From NCBI RefSeq assembly GCF_000429485.1, contig NZ_KE386909.1:196006-260005 (forward strand): a stretch of DNA of 64,000 bases, in the 5' to 3' direction. The notes beneath the pieces are model-generated. The model saw only the letters and a program-made list of their open reading frames with translations, did not search any database and was not told the origin of the DNA. The translations under genes and the position numbers were made by a program. Shown in pieces: positions 54,624 to 63,321 of the stretch (positions are counted from its first letter, which is position 1; every line of letters starts with the position of its first letter). The stretch comes from Aliagarivorans marinus DSM 23064 (GTDB taxonomy: Bacteria > Pseudomonadota > Gammaproteobacteria > Enterobacterales > Celerinatantimonadaceae).

Positions 54624-54886
54624 TATACCCAAACCACCTCAAGATGCTTGTTCAGCGAGATTTTCCAGGCCCCCAGGCAAGGCACTGCTGCGCTGATCTA
54701 GTGGTCTAAATCAAGGAGCAGTAACGCGGCATGGGGGCCTGGGAAACTCGCCCATAGGGAGGAGCTCAATGCCCATAGTTCTTCGTTGAAAGCACTAGAA
54801 ATGGGTGAGCATTCCTTTGTACTTTCGCCTCGCTCTATGGGCATTGAGTTCCTCTGAATCCTGCATCTTGAGGTAGTTTGGGTATA
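54624..54886. mobile_element. MITE-like palindromic element 2 (TA-flanked)
   Basis: Ends TACCCAAACCACCTCAAGAT and its inverted copy (ATCTTGAGGTAGTTTGGGTA), flanked by TA duplicates. The inside also folds (TTTCCAGGCCCCCA / TGGGGGCCTGGGAAA; GAGCTCAATGCCCATAG / CTATGGGCATTGAGTTC). 259 bp, no ORF. Excision with one TA gives an in-frame join. Confidence 0.88.
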
Positions 54887-55120
54887 CAACGTCGACCCAG
54901 ACTACCAATACGGCGCGATGCGGGTGGCGGCCATCGAAGGTGATCAGCTGGCGCTGCAGATTAGTGAGATGGTGTATAACAAAGCGGAAGGGGTGGTGGA
55001 AGACATCGACAGTAAAAAGGCGCTCAGTGATAGCTACTACAGTGAGGAGCCCATTTACTTCGATAGTGAATTCATAACCGCGTTAAAAGCAGAAGGTGCG
55101 ATCCACGTGGTGAAGCGCCA

Positions 55121-55636
55121 CTAGTCCTGCTTGCTGTCCGCGTCGGGCTGCTCTTGCTGGTCTTGCTTTAGCCCCCAAGGCTTACCGTGCACGGTGCCCT
55201 TTAGCATGCGATCGTACAACACCACATTGGCGGTGGCCGCGAGGTTCATGCAGCCCTTGGTGGGGATGTAGACCACTTCTTGGCACCACTTCAGCACCTC
55301 TTTAGGCACCGAGCCATCTTCGGGGCCGAAGATGTAAAAGGCCCGCTCCGGGTGTTTGTAGTCGGTGAGGGGCTGGGCATCATCGACCAGCTCCACAGCT
55401 ACGGGGGTGCAGTCGAGGGGGATGACCTGCTTGAGGTCCTCGACACCGATTAACGGCAGGTTGTGGCTGGCGTTCTTGGTATCGGTGGCAAATTCGCGGG
55501 CATAGCCGTAACGGCGGCCAGTGTAGAACACCGAGTTAGCGCCATAGCAGCCGGCTGCGCGCATCACCGAGCCTACGTTGTCGGCATTTTTGGGGTTAAT
55601 CAGGCCAATACAGGCATAGCCTTTGTCGTTGCTCAC
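55121..55636 (-). CDS. TrmH/SpoU-family RNA 2'-O-methyltransferase
   Basis: 171 residues. SPOUT-knot motifs are visible: IGLINPKNADNVGSVMRAAGCYGA (motif 1), FYIFGPEDGSVP (motif 2) and IPTKGCMNLAATANVVLYDRM (motif 3). The fold binds SAM and methylates ribose 2'-OH in tRNA or rRNA. A Gln/Asp-rich tail (about 155-171) is variable. It is not clearly TrmL, TrmJ or RlmB, so I give no symbol. Its last bases overlap the end of the zinc-ribbon pseudogene. Confidence 0.9.
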   Translation of the reverse strand: MSNDKGYACIGLINPKNADNVGSVMRAAGCYGANSVFYTGRRYGYAREFATDTKNASHNLPLIGVEDLKQVIPLDCTPVAVELVDDAQPLTDYKHPERAFYIFGPEDGSVPKEVLKWCQEVVYIPTKGCMNLAATANVVLYDRMLKGTVHGKPWGLKQDQQEQPDADSKQD

Positions 55637-55782
55637 CCTTTATTCTCCGCGAAATATCTAAAACGCGGGGATTATACCGAGAAGTCGGTCTAAATCTAGC
55701 CTTCCAATTGCTCCGGCGCTTTGCGGGTTTTCCTTTATGAGTGTTAGACTTAGCCTTTAGCTTTAGCCACTGAGAAACGATT

Positions 55783-56727
55783 ATGTCAGGGATGTTGGAC
55801 TCGGTTGACCAGCGTACCAACCTGGTTGGTGAGAACCGCTTAGAGTTGTTGATTTTTAAGCTGAATTCTCGTCAGCTGTTTGCTATCAACGTGTTCAAAG
55901 TGAAGGAAGTGGTGAAGCTTCCCAAGCTTAATCGGCTGCCGGGATCCCACAGCAGCATCACCGGTGTGGCCACTTTGCGTGGCACGTCGATCCCGGTTAT
56001 CGACCTGCGCGCGGCGATAGGCATGCCCGGTAAGCAAGACGTCGACTCCGCCAATCTGATCATTACCGAGTACAACCGCACTGTGCAGGGGTTCTGGGTG
56101 GGCGAGGTGGCGCATATCGTGAACACCTCCTGGAAAGACGTGCTGCCGCCCCCGAATACCGCTGGACGTGGCAACTACCTCACCGCAATCACCAAGATTA
56201 CAGATGGCGATGGCGAGCAGTTGGTTGAGATCATCGACGTGGAGAAGGTGCTTGCCGAGATTGTCGATTACGATGCCACCATCTCAGAAGAGGTACTCGA
56301 CCATGACGTTGCCTCGCATCTCGCCGGCAAAAAGGTGCTGGTGGTGGACGACTCTTCCACCGCCCGCCAACAGGTAAAAGCAACCCTTGGCCAACTGGGA
56401 ATGGAGTTTATCGAGGCGGAAAACGGCCGACAGGCGCTCGACTTCCTCAAGCAGGTGGCGGACGAGGGCAAGGATATCGACCAAGAGCTGCTGTTGATGA
56501 TCACCGATGCTGAGATGCCAGAGATGGACGGCTATCGCCTGACCGCAGAGATCCGCGATGACCCACGCCTGTCCAAGATGTTTATCACCCTTAACACCTC
56601 GCTAAGCGGCAGCTTTAACGAAGCGATGGTGAAAAAGGTGGGCTGTGACCGCTTTATCTCCAAGTTCCAGCCTGATCTGCTGGTGGATGTGGTGCAGCAG
56701 CGAATGCGCGAGCTACTCAGCAAGTAA
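55783..56727 (+). CDS. cheV: Chemotaxis protein CheV
   Basis: 314 residues: a CheW-like adaptor (about 15-160; LELLIFKLNSRQLFAINVFKVKEVV, GVATLRGTSIPVIDLRAAIGMP) and a receiver domain (about 185-310; KVLVVDDSSTARQQV, acceptor Asp in MITDAEMPEMDGY). The start MSGMLDSVDQRTNLVGENRLEL is typical. CheV couples chemoreceptors to CheA and tunes signalling by its own phosphorylation. It is alone here, with a strong terminator behind. Confidence 0.97.
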   Translation: MSGMLDSVDQRTNLVGENRLELLIFKLNSRQLFAINVFKVKEVVKLPKLNRLPGSHSSITGVATLRGTSIPVIDLRAAIGMPGKQDVDSANLIITEYNRTVQGFWVGEVAHIVNTSWKDVLPPPNTAGRGNYLTAITKITDGDGEQLVEIIDVEKVLAEIVDYDATISEEVLDHDVASHLAGKKVLVVDDSSTARQQVKATLGQLGMEFIEAENGRQALDFLKQVADEGKDIDQELLLMITDAEMPEMDGYRLTAEIRDDPRLSKMFITLNTSLSGSFNEAMVKKVGCDRFISKFQPDLLVDVVQQRMRELLSK

Positions 56728-56742
56728 ATCTCAAAACATCGA

Positions 56743-56770
56743 ACACACCGGCACTCGCCGGTGTTTTTTT
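56743..56770 (+). terminator. Terminator after cheV
   Basis: ACACCGGC / GCCGGTGT with loop ACTC and seven T. Confidence 0.93.
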
Positions 56771-56898
56771 ATCCCAATACTTCAAGGCGATACAGCAAGG
56801 CGTGTTGCTAAAGCCATACAGCCAGCACGGTGCAATAGCAGCTGCTCATGAACTTCTGACTACACTTTAGTGAATAGTGTGCGACAGGAGGGCTGCCC

Positions 56899-57648
56899 AT
56901 GCAGTACTGGTTTGGAGCAATCGCGTGTGGTTTGAGTCTGGCCTATGTGGCCAATGCCGAGGAGCTGCTGGTCAACAAGGTATGCCCGGTCAGCTATGAG
57001 CGTACGGCCATAGGTGTGCTGGTATTCTCGCAGCCCTGGTATCACAGCAGCCGCTATGAGGCCTCCTATACCGCACGGGATAACGCCACGGGGGTGGGCT
57101 TGGAGATCCACCTGTTTGCTAATCGCGCGGGCGAGTTGGATCTGGATAACATCGCCCAGTGCGACCAGTATCGGATGCTGCAAGTCCGCAATACCAACCG
57201 CACCCTGAGCAAGGGCGAAACCGCCAGCCAAATCGATGCACCCGCGAATGCCCGCGAACCCTTCTACGACAGCGCTAACCTGGAACATGGCAGGGGCACC
57301 CACCTCACTCCCCAAGATGATCGCGACAAGCCTTGGCAAGGCCGGGTAGAGCGGATCTCAACGGTGGGGATTTACGATACGCCCTTTGTTACCGATGCCT
57401 ACGGCGTAAGCGGTGAAGATATCTGGGTGCAGTTTGAAACCTGTGTGGTCTGCCAACGCCGCGGCGATATCGACAGCATTGTGGGTTGTGGCAGCTGGGG
57501 CTATGTGCGTGAGTATCTGGGAGGCGATGACTGGAGTGAGCCCGAATTTACCGGTACCCAGTGTCTGGCGCAGCCAACTAAGCAGTATCGGCAGGCACTT
57601 AGCAGCAGCCAGTACCATCACTACCCATACGGGGAAGACTGGCACTAG
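56899..57648 (+). CDS. Secreted protein of unknown function
   Basis: 249 residues with a plausible signal peptide (MQYWFGAIACGLSLAYVANA, cleavage near AE). The mature part has several Cys (VCPVSYER, CDQYRML, CVVCQRRG, VGCGSWGY, TQCL), consistent with periplasmic disulfides, and many aromatics. AGGAGG shortly before ATG 56899 is a strong ribosome site. I do not recognise the family. It is an isolated gene converging with the desulfhydrase-like gene. Confidence 0.75.
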   Translation: MQYWFGAIACGLSLAYVANAEELLVNKVCPVSYERTAIGVLVFSQPWYHSSRYEASYTARDNATGVGLEIHLFANRAGELDLDNIAQCDQYRMLQVRNTNRTLSKGETASQIDAPANAREPFYDSANLEHGRGTHLTPQDDRDKPWQGRVERISTVGIYDTPFVTDAYGVSGEDIWVQFETCVVCQRRGDIDSIVGCGSWGYVREYLGGDDWSEPEFTGTQCLAQPTKQYRQALSSSQYHHYPYGEDWH

Positions 57649-57665
57649 TGAGCTGCCCCTATGAG

Positions 57666-58595
57666 CTAGTGCTTATCCCGAGCAAGCTTGCGCTGGTAGC
57701 GCGCCTGCATGCTCGGATTGCCCGCCAGCCCACCTTGATGAAGATACAGTATCGGAGTGCTTACCGATTGTTGCTTAAGCGTTGCCAGCAGGCATTGCCA
57801 ACCCAGCGGGTCATAGAGCAAATCAAACTCGATGCCAGTCTCTGCCAGCAGCGTTTGCCACAGGCGGTATTGCTCGGGATATAGCTTGCCGAAATGGTGG
57901 GGTTTGGCCAACGGCAACACCCTTGGGTGCTGCTGTGGATTGCTCACCAGCTCTGTGAACTGCTGTTTTAGATAGTCGCTGCCACCGACACAGGCGCAGG
58001 TCCACACCTGAACCCCCGGGCAATGCAGGGCAAAGTGCTGAGCAAGATAGACCGCCGTGGTGCCGGTGCCGCTGGGGAGCATCACTATCAGTTGCTCAAA
58101 GCCTTCATCGTTACGCCAGCTATTTATCTCCTTGGCTAGTTGCACTACGCCGGGCTTGGCTAGGCTACAGCGACCCCCTTCGGGAATTAGCAGTTGGCCT
58201 TCATCGAGTAATATCGTTTGTTGCAGGTACTCTTGCATCGTCAAGCCGCTGGCTCGGCGTGCTGCGCCACAGTCAATGATGTTTGCCCCCAGCTCCAGCG
58301 CAGCGGCGCAGTTGCCGCTTGGCTGCTGCTTAAGGTAACTGGCGATGTGGTCAACGTAGTAGTCCAATCGCCAACCCTTGAGGTGGCACAGCGCGGCCAG
58401 GCTATACAGGGAGTTTGCCTGGGCCGAGCCAAAGCCGACTAAGCCTTGGTATCGGGATGCCGGCTCTGCAAGTAGTTGCATAAACTTACGGGCTTTGTTG
58501 CCAGAGAAGTGCGGGTGGATCAGCTCATCGCGTTTGATATAGAAGCGCCGGTTTTGCCACTCGAAGGAGGTGACTGGACTGGGGAGGTTGAGCAT
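57666..58595 (-). CDS. PLP enzyme of the ACC deaminase / D-cysteine desulfhydrase family
   Basis: 309 residues. Lys34 in HFSGNKARKF is the PLP lysine of this group; GFGSAQANSLYSLAAL follows as the phosphate-cradle strand, and MLPSGTGTTAVYLAQ is the later glycine loop. Family members split D-cysteine or 1-aminocyclopropane-1-carboxylate; many relatives have other amino acid substrates. It is transcribed alone and away from the GntR regulator gene. The actual substrate cannot be read. Confidence 0.88.
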   Translation of the reverse strand: MLNLPSPVTSFEWQNRRFYIKRDELIHPHFSGNKARKFMQLLAEPASRYQGLVGFGSAQANSLYSLAALCHLKGWRLDYYVDHIASYLKQQPSGNCAAALELGANIIDCGAARRASGLTMQEYLQQTILLDEGQLLIPEGGRCSLAKPGVVQLAKEINSWRNDEGFEQLIVMLPSGTGTTAVYLAQHFALHCPGVQVWTCACVGGSDYLKQQFTELVSNPQQHPRVLPLAKPHHFGKLYPEQYRLWQTLLAETGIEFDLLYDPLGWQCLLATLKQQSVSTPILYLHQGGLAGNPSMQARYQRKLARDKH

Positions 58596-58724
58596 CTGTT
58601 TTATACTGGAGTTAGGTTGGTATCTGCTATCACTCTATGGTGCATCGCAGCGCGGTAAAATAAAAGACTTCCTGAGTGTCGCTCTCAGGGGTAAAATCCG
58701 GAACTAGTATTAGCTGGCTTTTTG

Positions 58725-59471
58725 ATGGTAATGGCAGAAGAAACAAAGACTAACACCTCTCGCAAACGCAGTGTCCACCTATTTGTCGCCAAAGATGTGG
58801 CGCGCAAGATCCTCTCCGGCAAGTGGTCGGTGGGGCGGATTATCCCCGGTGAGATGGAGTTATGCGAGCGGTATAAAGTCAGCCGAACAGCCCTTCGAGA
58901 AGCGATCAAGCTACTCAATGCCAAGGGCTTGCTGGAGTCACGCCCGAAAATCGGCACCCGGGTACGGGCGCGCGAGCATTGGAATTTTCTGGATGTTCAA
59001 CTGCTCGAATGGATGAACGGCCTGAGTAATGCCACCCAGGTGTATCACGACTTTCTAGCGTTGCGTCGCAGTATCGAGCCTGAAGCGGCCATTCTGGCTG
59101 CACAGAATGGCACCCCGGAGCAAAAAAAGCAGCTGTGCGAAACCATGGAGCGTATGGAAGCATTGGTCAATGGCGACCCTAGCGTTGATTGGCTGGAAAC
59201 CGATATGGAGTTCCACCGCCAGATCTTCCTGGCCACCGGCAACCACTTTTTCATCCCCTTCGCCAACGTATTGCGCACCATGTTTACTACCTTCCCCAAG
59301 CACTCCTCCAATTTGGGGAACGCCAATATTGCCTTTCACCGCGAGGTGTGTGATGCCATTGTCGAAGGCGATGTGGATGCCGCCCGAGAGGCCAGCATTA
59401 AGTTATTGGGTGATAGCCGCCGACATAAGTTTGAGGCCTTGGCCAATACCATCCAGAAGATGTTGGGATAG
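58725..59471 (+). CDS. GntR-family regulator, FadR subfamily
   Basis: 248 residues from ATG 58725 (ATG 58731 is also possible; neither has a good ribosome site). Winged helix about 15-85 (GRIIPGEMELCERYKVSRTALREAIKLLNAKGLL), then an all-helical FCD domain (about 100-235) with DMEFHRQIF and AFHREVCDAI supplying metal-ligand residues. FCD regulators sense sugar acids, organic acids or amino acids. A terminator follows. It may control the PLP enzyme next to it, but the two genes face apart and no operator was identified. Confidence 0.9.
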   Translation: MVMAEETKTNTSRKRSVHLFVAKDVARKILSGKWSVGRIIPGEMELCERYKVSRTALREAIKLLNAKGLLESRPKIGTRVRAREHWNFLDVQLLEWMNGLSNATQVYHDFLALRRSIEPEAAILAAQNGTPEQKKQLCETMERMEALVNGDPSVDWLETDMEFHRQIFLATGNHFFIPFANVLRTMFTTFPKHSSNLGNANIAFHREVCDAIVEGDVDAAREASIKLLGDSRRHKFEALANTIQKMLG

Positions 59472-59506
59472 TGTTGCTAAGCTCCGGTCACGAAACGAAC
59501 TGAGAG

Positions 59507-59540
59507 AACAGGAGAGTTTATTTACCTCCTGTTTTTTTTC
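59507..59540 (+). terminator. Terminator after the GntR regulator
   Basis: AACAGGAG / CTCCTGTT with an 11-base loop and a run of T after. Confidence 0.8.
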
Positions 59541-60267
59541 TTTCAATTTCGAAAGTTAGCGGGGCTGACTCAATGAAGTTTTGTGTTAAATCTCTCATTT
59601 AGTGCATTCCCGGCGAGAACCATTCTGCCGCCGAAGGATCCTCTGCCAACTGGCTATCCACCGTAGGGGAAGTTTCCCACAAAAACAGTGCACAAACCTG
59701 TGGATAAAACTCTGAAGGCGAGCAACTGTGCGGCTTGGGAAAATGGTGGTTTTGCCGTCAATATAGTCACCAAAAATTAGTAAAAAATTCTTTTTTATCG
59801 GTTTTACCTGTAATTGTATTGACACCTCCCCTTGCTAACTTACTTCCCTTCGCGCTATGAATCCCTCCACTACGATGATCCGTGGCGCGCCCCAGTTGGC
59901 GCGGATCCCGCGATCCTTTGGTCATTAAACTACGTGCTAAGCCAATGAAAGGGAAAGAGATTTTTCCTTCGCTATTGATGGATCATTTACTTAGGTAACT
60001 TTCTTTCATTTATGGAGGCTGATCACGTCAGTGAACATAGCCTGTTACCTCGGTGGTGTGGGTATGTGACTAGGGCTAGTTAATTATTCGTAACACTGTT
60101 GTCATAAATCCCCATCTTTACATATTTTGTTTCGCTAATATTTGCTAAACCCTTGAGGTGTGCATAACTCCGTGAATTGTAATGAAGGGTTTGTCAGTTG
60201 AGGGGGGGCCGCGTCCCCATTACATGGCGAAACTAATGGGCAGGAACTAACCTTTGCTAAATATCAG

Positions 60268-60283
60268 TGTGACTTACCTCACA
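60268..60283. promoter_or_regulatory. Perfect CRP (cAMP receptor protein) site
   Basis: TGTGACTTACCTCACA matches TGTGA-N6-TCACA exactly. It lies 87 bases before ATG 60370 of the GH14 gene, an ordinary activator distance. Confidence 0.8.
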
Positions 60284-60369
60284 TTTTTGCCAGCTGAAAT
60301 GCTTTGCAAACTTGTCGAGTCATAGGTTAATTCGGCTAACTAGCAGCAATTTCATCTAGAGGAACGGTA

Positions 60370-63018
60370 ATGAAAGCACGTACCGCTTGGGTTACGGGTT
60401 GCCAAACAATGGCTGAGCTTGTCGCTACCCCTTGTCCTGTTACATTGACGGAACAATTGGATGCATTGGCACCCAGTTTAAGAAAGCTACGCCAAAGTGG
60501 CGTAGATGCTGTACTCATCCCTATTCATTGGCGTCGCATTGCGCCGCTGGCTCCAGAGCAAATCAAACAAGATGCTTCTTGGCAAGGCGTAAAAGCGCTT
60601 TGCCAGCGCTTGCAAAAACATGGATTTAAGTTGCAGTTCCAACTGCAGTTTGGTGCGGCCTTCGATGAGCAGGCCTTGCCGGATTGGTTTTGGGGCCACA
60701 TCAAGCAAAAGACGCCGCCCGAGGCAGGCCTTGGCAGTAGCAAACTTATCGACCAGCGGGGTGTAGATACCTCCACCGTGCCGGGCGTATGGTGCCGCAG
60801 CCAGATGGTTGAGCTGTTTGGCGGCTGGATGCAGGCCTTCGCCGAGCAATTAGCAGAGTTTGCTCCGGCCAGCCAGACCGTGCTACTGGGTCTGGGTGAG
60901 CGGGGCGAGGCGTGCCTGCCGTACAAGTCTGAGCAGTTTCGCCTGTTCTGCTTTGCGCCTGCGGCACTGGCAAGTCTTGAGGCTGCCATGTTGGAAAAAT
61001 ACCAACAGCGCCAAGACTGGCACGCGGCCTGGCAGTTAGAGCCCGAGGAGAACTGGCAAGCGGCCCTACAGCGCCGAGTGATGACGCTCGATGCTAATGG
61101 CGAACAGCCGCGTTGGCTGAGCGATGTGGCAAGCTGGTACTGCGTGCAGTGGCAGGCCTACATTGCAGAGATGCTAAGCACCGCCAACAAGGTGTTTACC
61201 GGCCCGTGGCAAGAGAGCAAGTTGGCGCTGCTGCTGCCGTCTATCGAGAAGATGCATGGCGAGCAGGCTCTGCAAAATGTGATGAGTGGCTTGAATCCCC
61301 ACTATGCCGAGGGCCACGAGCTGCAAGTGGCCTATCAGGCCCAGCAGCTTGAAAGCTGGCAGCAAGCCAGTAGCCAGCGTCTGCAGGTGATCATCAATGG
61401 CCTGGAGTCATCTCAGGTACTTCGTGCCAAGCCCTTGCTGTTGGCGGCGGTGAGCCAGCTCAAGTTGGATTGTTTGGCGCAAAACAGTCGCCCGCAATCG
61501 CTGGCCAACCATCCAGCTTGGGATCAGCTCTATCACGCGGTGATTCAGCATCAGGAGTTCAGCGGCTGGGTGTTTAACGACTTAGCCCAGCTGGGCCAGC
61601 AAGCAGTGGTTAAAAGCCGCCTGCAGCAGCTCAACAAGTTCAAATACCAGCAAAGCCAGAGCAAGTCTTTGGGCGGTAAGCAGTTTAGGGTGATGGGGCC
61701 ATTGCACTTAAAGGTTGCCAACCAAAAGCAGCTGCTGGAAGAAGAGAACTGGATTGAATTTGAGGCCGAGCTGAAAGAGCTACGCCGCACCGGGGTGACG
61801 GCCATCTCTACCGATATCTGGTGGGGACTGGTGGAAGGCGAAAAGCCGGGCCGCTTCGATTGGAGCTATTACGACCGGGTGGTTGAGGTGCTGGCGCGCC
61901 AGGGCATGCATTGGGTGCCCATCCTTTCCTTCCATCAGGCCGGTGGCAACGTCAACGACGACTACATGCAGGCGATCCCACTATGGCTGTGGGGGCGGCT
62001 GCTGGAGAGCCATGACGAGCTGAGTCGGGTGCAGGATCTGCAATATGTATCAGAGACCGGCGATGCCTCGATGGAGTACGTATCGCTATGGGCCGATGAC
62101 TATGTGTTGCCCTACTACCAGCGCTTTATGGAGGCCTTTAAGCAGCACTACGCTAACCACGCGGGCATGATGGATGAAATCAACGTCAGCCTGGGGCCTG
62201 CCGGGGAGCTACGCTACCCGAGCTACAACGCTCACGATTGGGGTAACTATCCCAACCGCGGCACTCTGCAATGCTACAGCGAGCTGGCCAAGCGCGATTG
62301 GGTGAATCACCTTAAGCGCAGCTTTCACACCATCGGTGAGCTTAACGGCCACTTCGGTTTCACCCATGAGCGTTTTGAGCAAGCGGTGATACCCGATGCC
62401 GAATGGATCTTCTCCCACAAGCGTTATATTCATAATGCCTGGGCGAGGGAGTTCCTTAACTGGTATCACCATGCGTTGGTGGGCCATGGCCGCCGCATCT
62501 ATAAGCTCGCGTTGGATGTGTTCAACGACGAAGCGATGAGCGCGGTGGCGATTGGGGTCAAGATCCCGGGGATCCACTGGGTGGTCAGCTCCCCCGAGCA
62601 ACCACGGGCCGCCGAGGTGACCGCGGGGCTGATTGCGGTGCATCCTTGCTTGAACAGCAGCAACCAGAATGAGTATCTAAACCTACTCAATGGATTGCTG
62701 CCGGAGGCGGAGAGTAGCCGTATGGCGGTGCACTTCACGTGCCTGGAGATGATCAACAAAGACTACGAAGGCTATTCGCGGGCCGCCGACTTGGTTGATT
62801 GGATGGCACAAGCGGCCAGTGAGTGCCAAGTGTCACTGATGGGTGAGAATGCCTTGGCGGGCGAGCTCTATAACCCGCAGGGCTGGGCGCAAATGGCTCG
62901 GGCGCTTAACCAATCACCTGGCTATGACGGACTCACCTTGCTGCGGATGCAGAACTTCTTTGATGATGAGCCTACGCCGATGCGTGAGTTGAAGAAGTTG
63001 ATTAACGCCAGTGCCTAA
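60370..63018 (+). CDS. Tandem-duplicated beta-amylase (GH14) domain protein
   Basis: 882 residues without a signal peptide, so probably cytoplasmic. The C-terminal half (about 445-882) is a clear GH14 beta-amylase: DIWWGLVEG, LSFHQAGGNVND, the general acid Glu613 in GPAGELRYPSY and the second catalytic Glu793 in FTCLEM. The N-terminal half (about 20-430) follows the same order in weaker form: IPIHWRRIA, Glu180 in GERGEACLPY and Glu346 in NGLESSQ, but lacks the substrate Asp (Pro instead) and the HQ loop. The 433- and 447-residue offsets show an internal duplication with one decayed half. GH14 releases maltose from starch or glycogen; bacterial examples are uncommon. A perfect CRP site lies upstream. 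Confidence 0.88.
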   Translation: MKARTAWVTGCQTMAELVATPCPVTLTEQLDALAPSLRKLRQSGVDAVLIPIHWRRIAPLAPEQIKQDASWQGVKALCQRLQKHGFKLQFQLQFGAAFDEQALPDWFWGHIKQKTPPEAGLGSSKLIDQRGVDTSTVPGVWCRSQMVELFGGWMQAFAEQLAEFAPASQTVLLGLGERGEACLPYKSEQFRLFCFAPAALASLEAAMLEKYQQRQDWHAAWQLEPEENWQAALQRRVMTLDANGEQPRWLSDVASWYCVQWQAYIAEMLSTANKVFTGPWQESKLALLLPSIEKMHGEQALQNVMSGLNPHYAEGHELQVAYQAQQLESWQQASSQRLQVIINGLESSQVLRAKPLLLAAVSQLKLDCLAQNSRPQSLANHPAWDQLYHAVIQHQEFSGWVFNDLAQLGQQAVVKSRLQQLNKFKYQQSQSKSLGGKQFRVMGPLHLKVANQKQLLEEENWIEFEAELKELRRTGVTAISTDIWWGLVEGEKPGRFDWSYYDRVVEVLARQGMHWVPILSFHQAGGNVNDDYMQAIPLWLWGRLLESHDELSRVQDLQYVSETGDASMEYVSLWADDYVLPYYQRFMEAFKQHYANHAGMMDEINVSLGPAGELRYPSYNAHDWGNYPNRGTLQCYSELAKRDWVNHLKRSFHTIGELNGHFGFTHERFEQAVIPDAEWIFSHKRYIHNAWAREFLNWYHHALVGHGRRIYKLALDVFNDEAMSAVAIGVKIPGIHWVVSSPEQPRAAEVTAGLIAVHPCLNSSNQNEYLNLLNGLLPEAESSRMAVHFTCLEMINKDYEGYSRAADLVDWMAQAASECQVSLMGENALAGELYNPQGWAQMARALNQSPGYDGLTLLRMQNFFDDEPTPMRELKKLINASA

Positions 63019-63035
63019 CTTCGCTGACTGACTTT

Positions 63036-63066
63036 AAAGCCCTAAGCATACCCTTAGGGCTTTTTT
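63036..63066 (+). terminator. Terminator after the GH14 gene
   Basis: AAAGCCCTAAG / CTTAGGGCTTT with a 6-base loop, then T-rich sequence. Confidence 0.9.
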
Positions 63067-63240
63067 ATTGGCTATTTACCAACGTTAAGCACGCCGCTAT
63101 AGCTGAACTTCCTTATGCGCGCGATTAAGCGGAGTTCAATGCCACAGGGCGATAGAGGAAGTCAAAAGGAGTGGCTCTCCTTTCATGTGAATCGCTATTA
63201 GTAGTCAGTAGTAGCTTTTCTTCCCTGCAAGCAATATCTT

Positions 63241-63289
63241 TATATCCAAGCAACCTCTTAATCCTGCATCTTGGGGTTGTTTGGATATA
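63241..63289. repeat. Short copy of the TA-ended palindromic repeat family
   Basis: Arms TATATCCAAGCAACC and GGTTGTTTGGATATA (one difference). The right part AATCCTGCATCTTG followed by the arm is nearly the same as the right end of element 2 (54866-54886). It is a shortened relative with the middle missing. Confidence 0.75.
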
Positions 63290-63321
63290 TTCAAATAATA
63301 AAGATATAAACGGTAAATCAG

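Larger units (their letters stand above)
53955..55124 (+). pseudogene. Zinc-ribbon membrane protein gene broken by two MITEs and a nonsense codon
   Basis: Three pieces of one protein are recognisable. 53955-54032: MIVWGTRSKTCNEQ ... CPHC, the first half of a zinc ribbon. 54297-54627: RYFHIYWIPMFLIGRD, second pair ECSHC, a transmembrane helix (LPMFTGLLLIAAVIGV), an in-frame TAA at 54567, then VNDIYVVDFDKVDY. 54887-55124: NVDPDYQYGAMRV to the end. Piece 1 is split from piece 2 by a 263-bp element and piece 2 from piece 3 by a 259-bp element. Removing the second element with one TA restores frame exactly; removing the first leaves a one-base offset, so another change has happened. The gene is certainly inactive. 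Confidence 0.88.
59472..60369. other. Long non-coding region before the GH14 gene
   Basis: 898 bases with no convincing gene; a minus-strand 76-codon frame around 59700 has atypical composition and no ribosome site. It contains the terminator of the GntR gene (59507-59540), an A/T-rich stretch near 59770-59820, and a perfect CRP site at 60268-60283. The length suggests a complex promoter or an unannotated small RNA; nothing specific was seen. Confidence 0.55.

Noticed and set aside
59595..59825. 76-codon minus-strand frame in the gap before the GH14 gene
   Set aside because: Unusual composition (many Arg, Cys, Phe, Trp), no ribosome site and no family resemblance; treated as chance.
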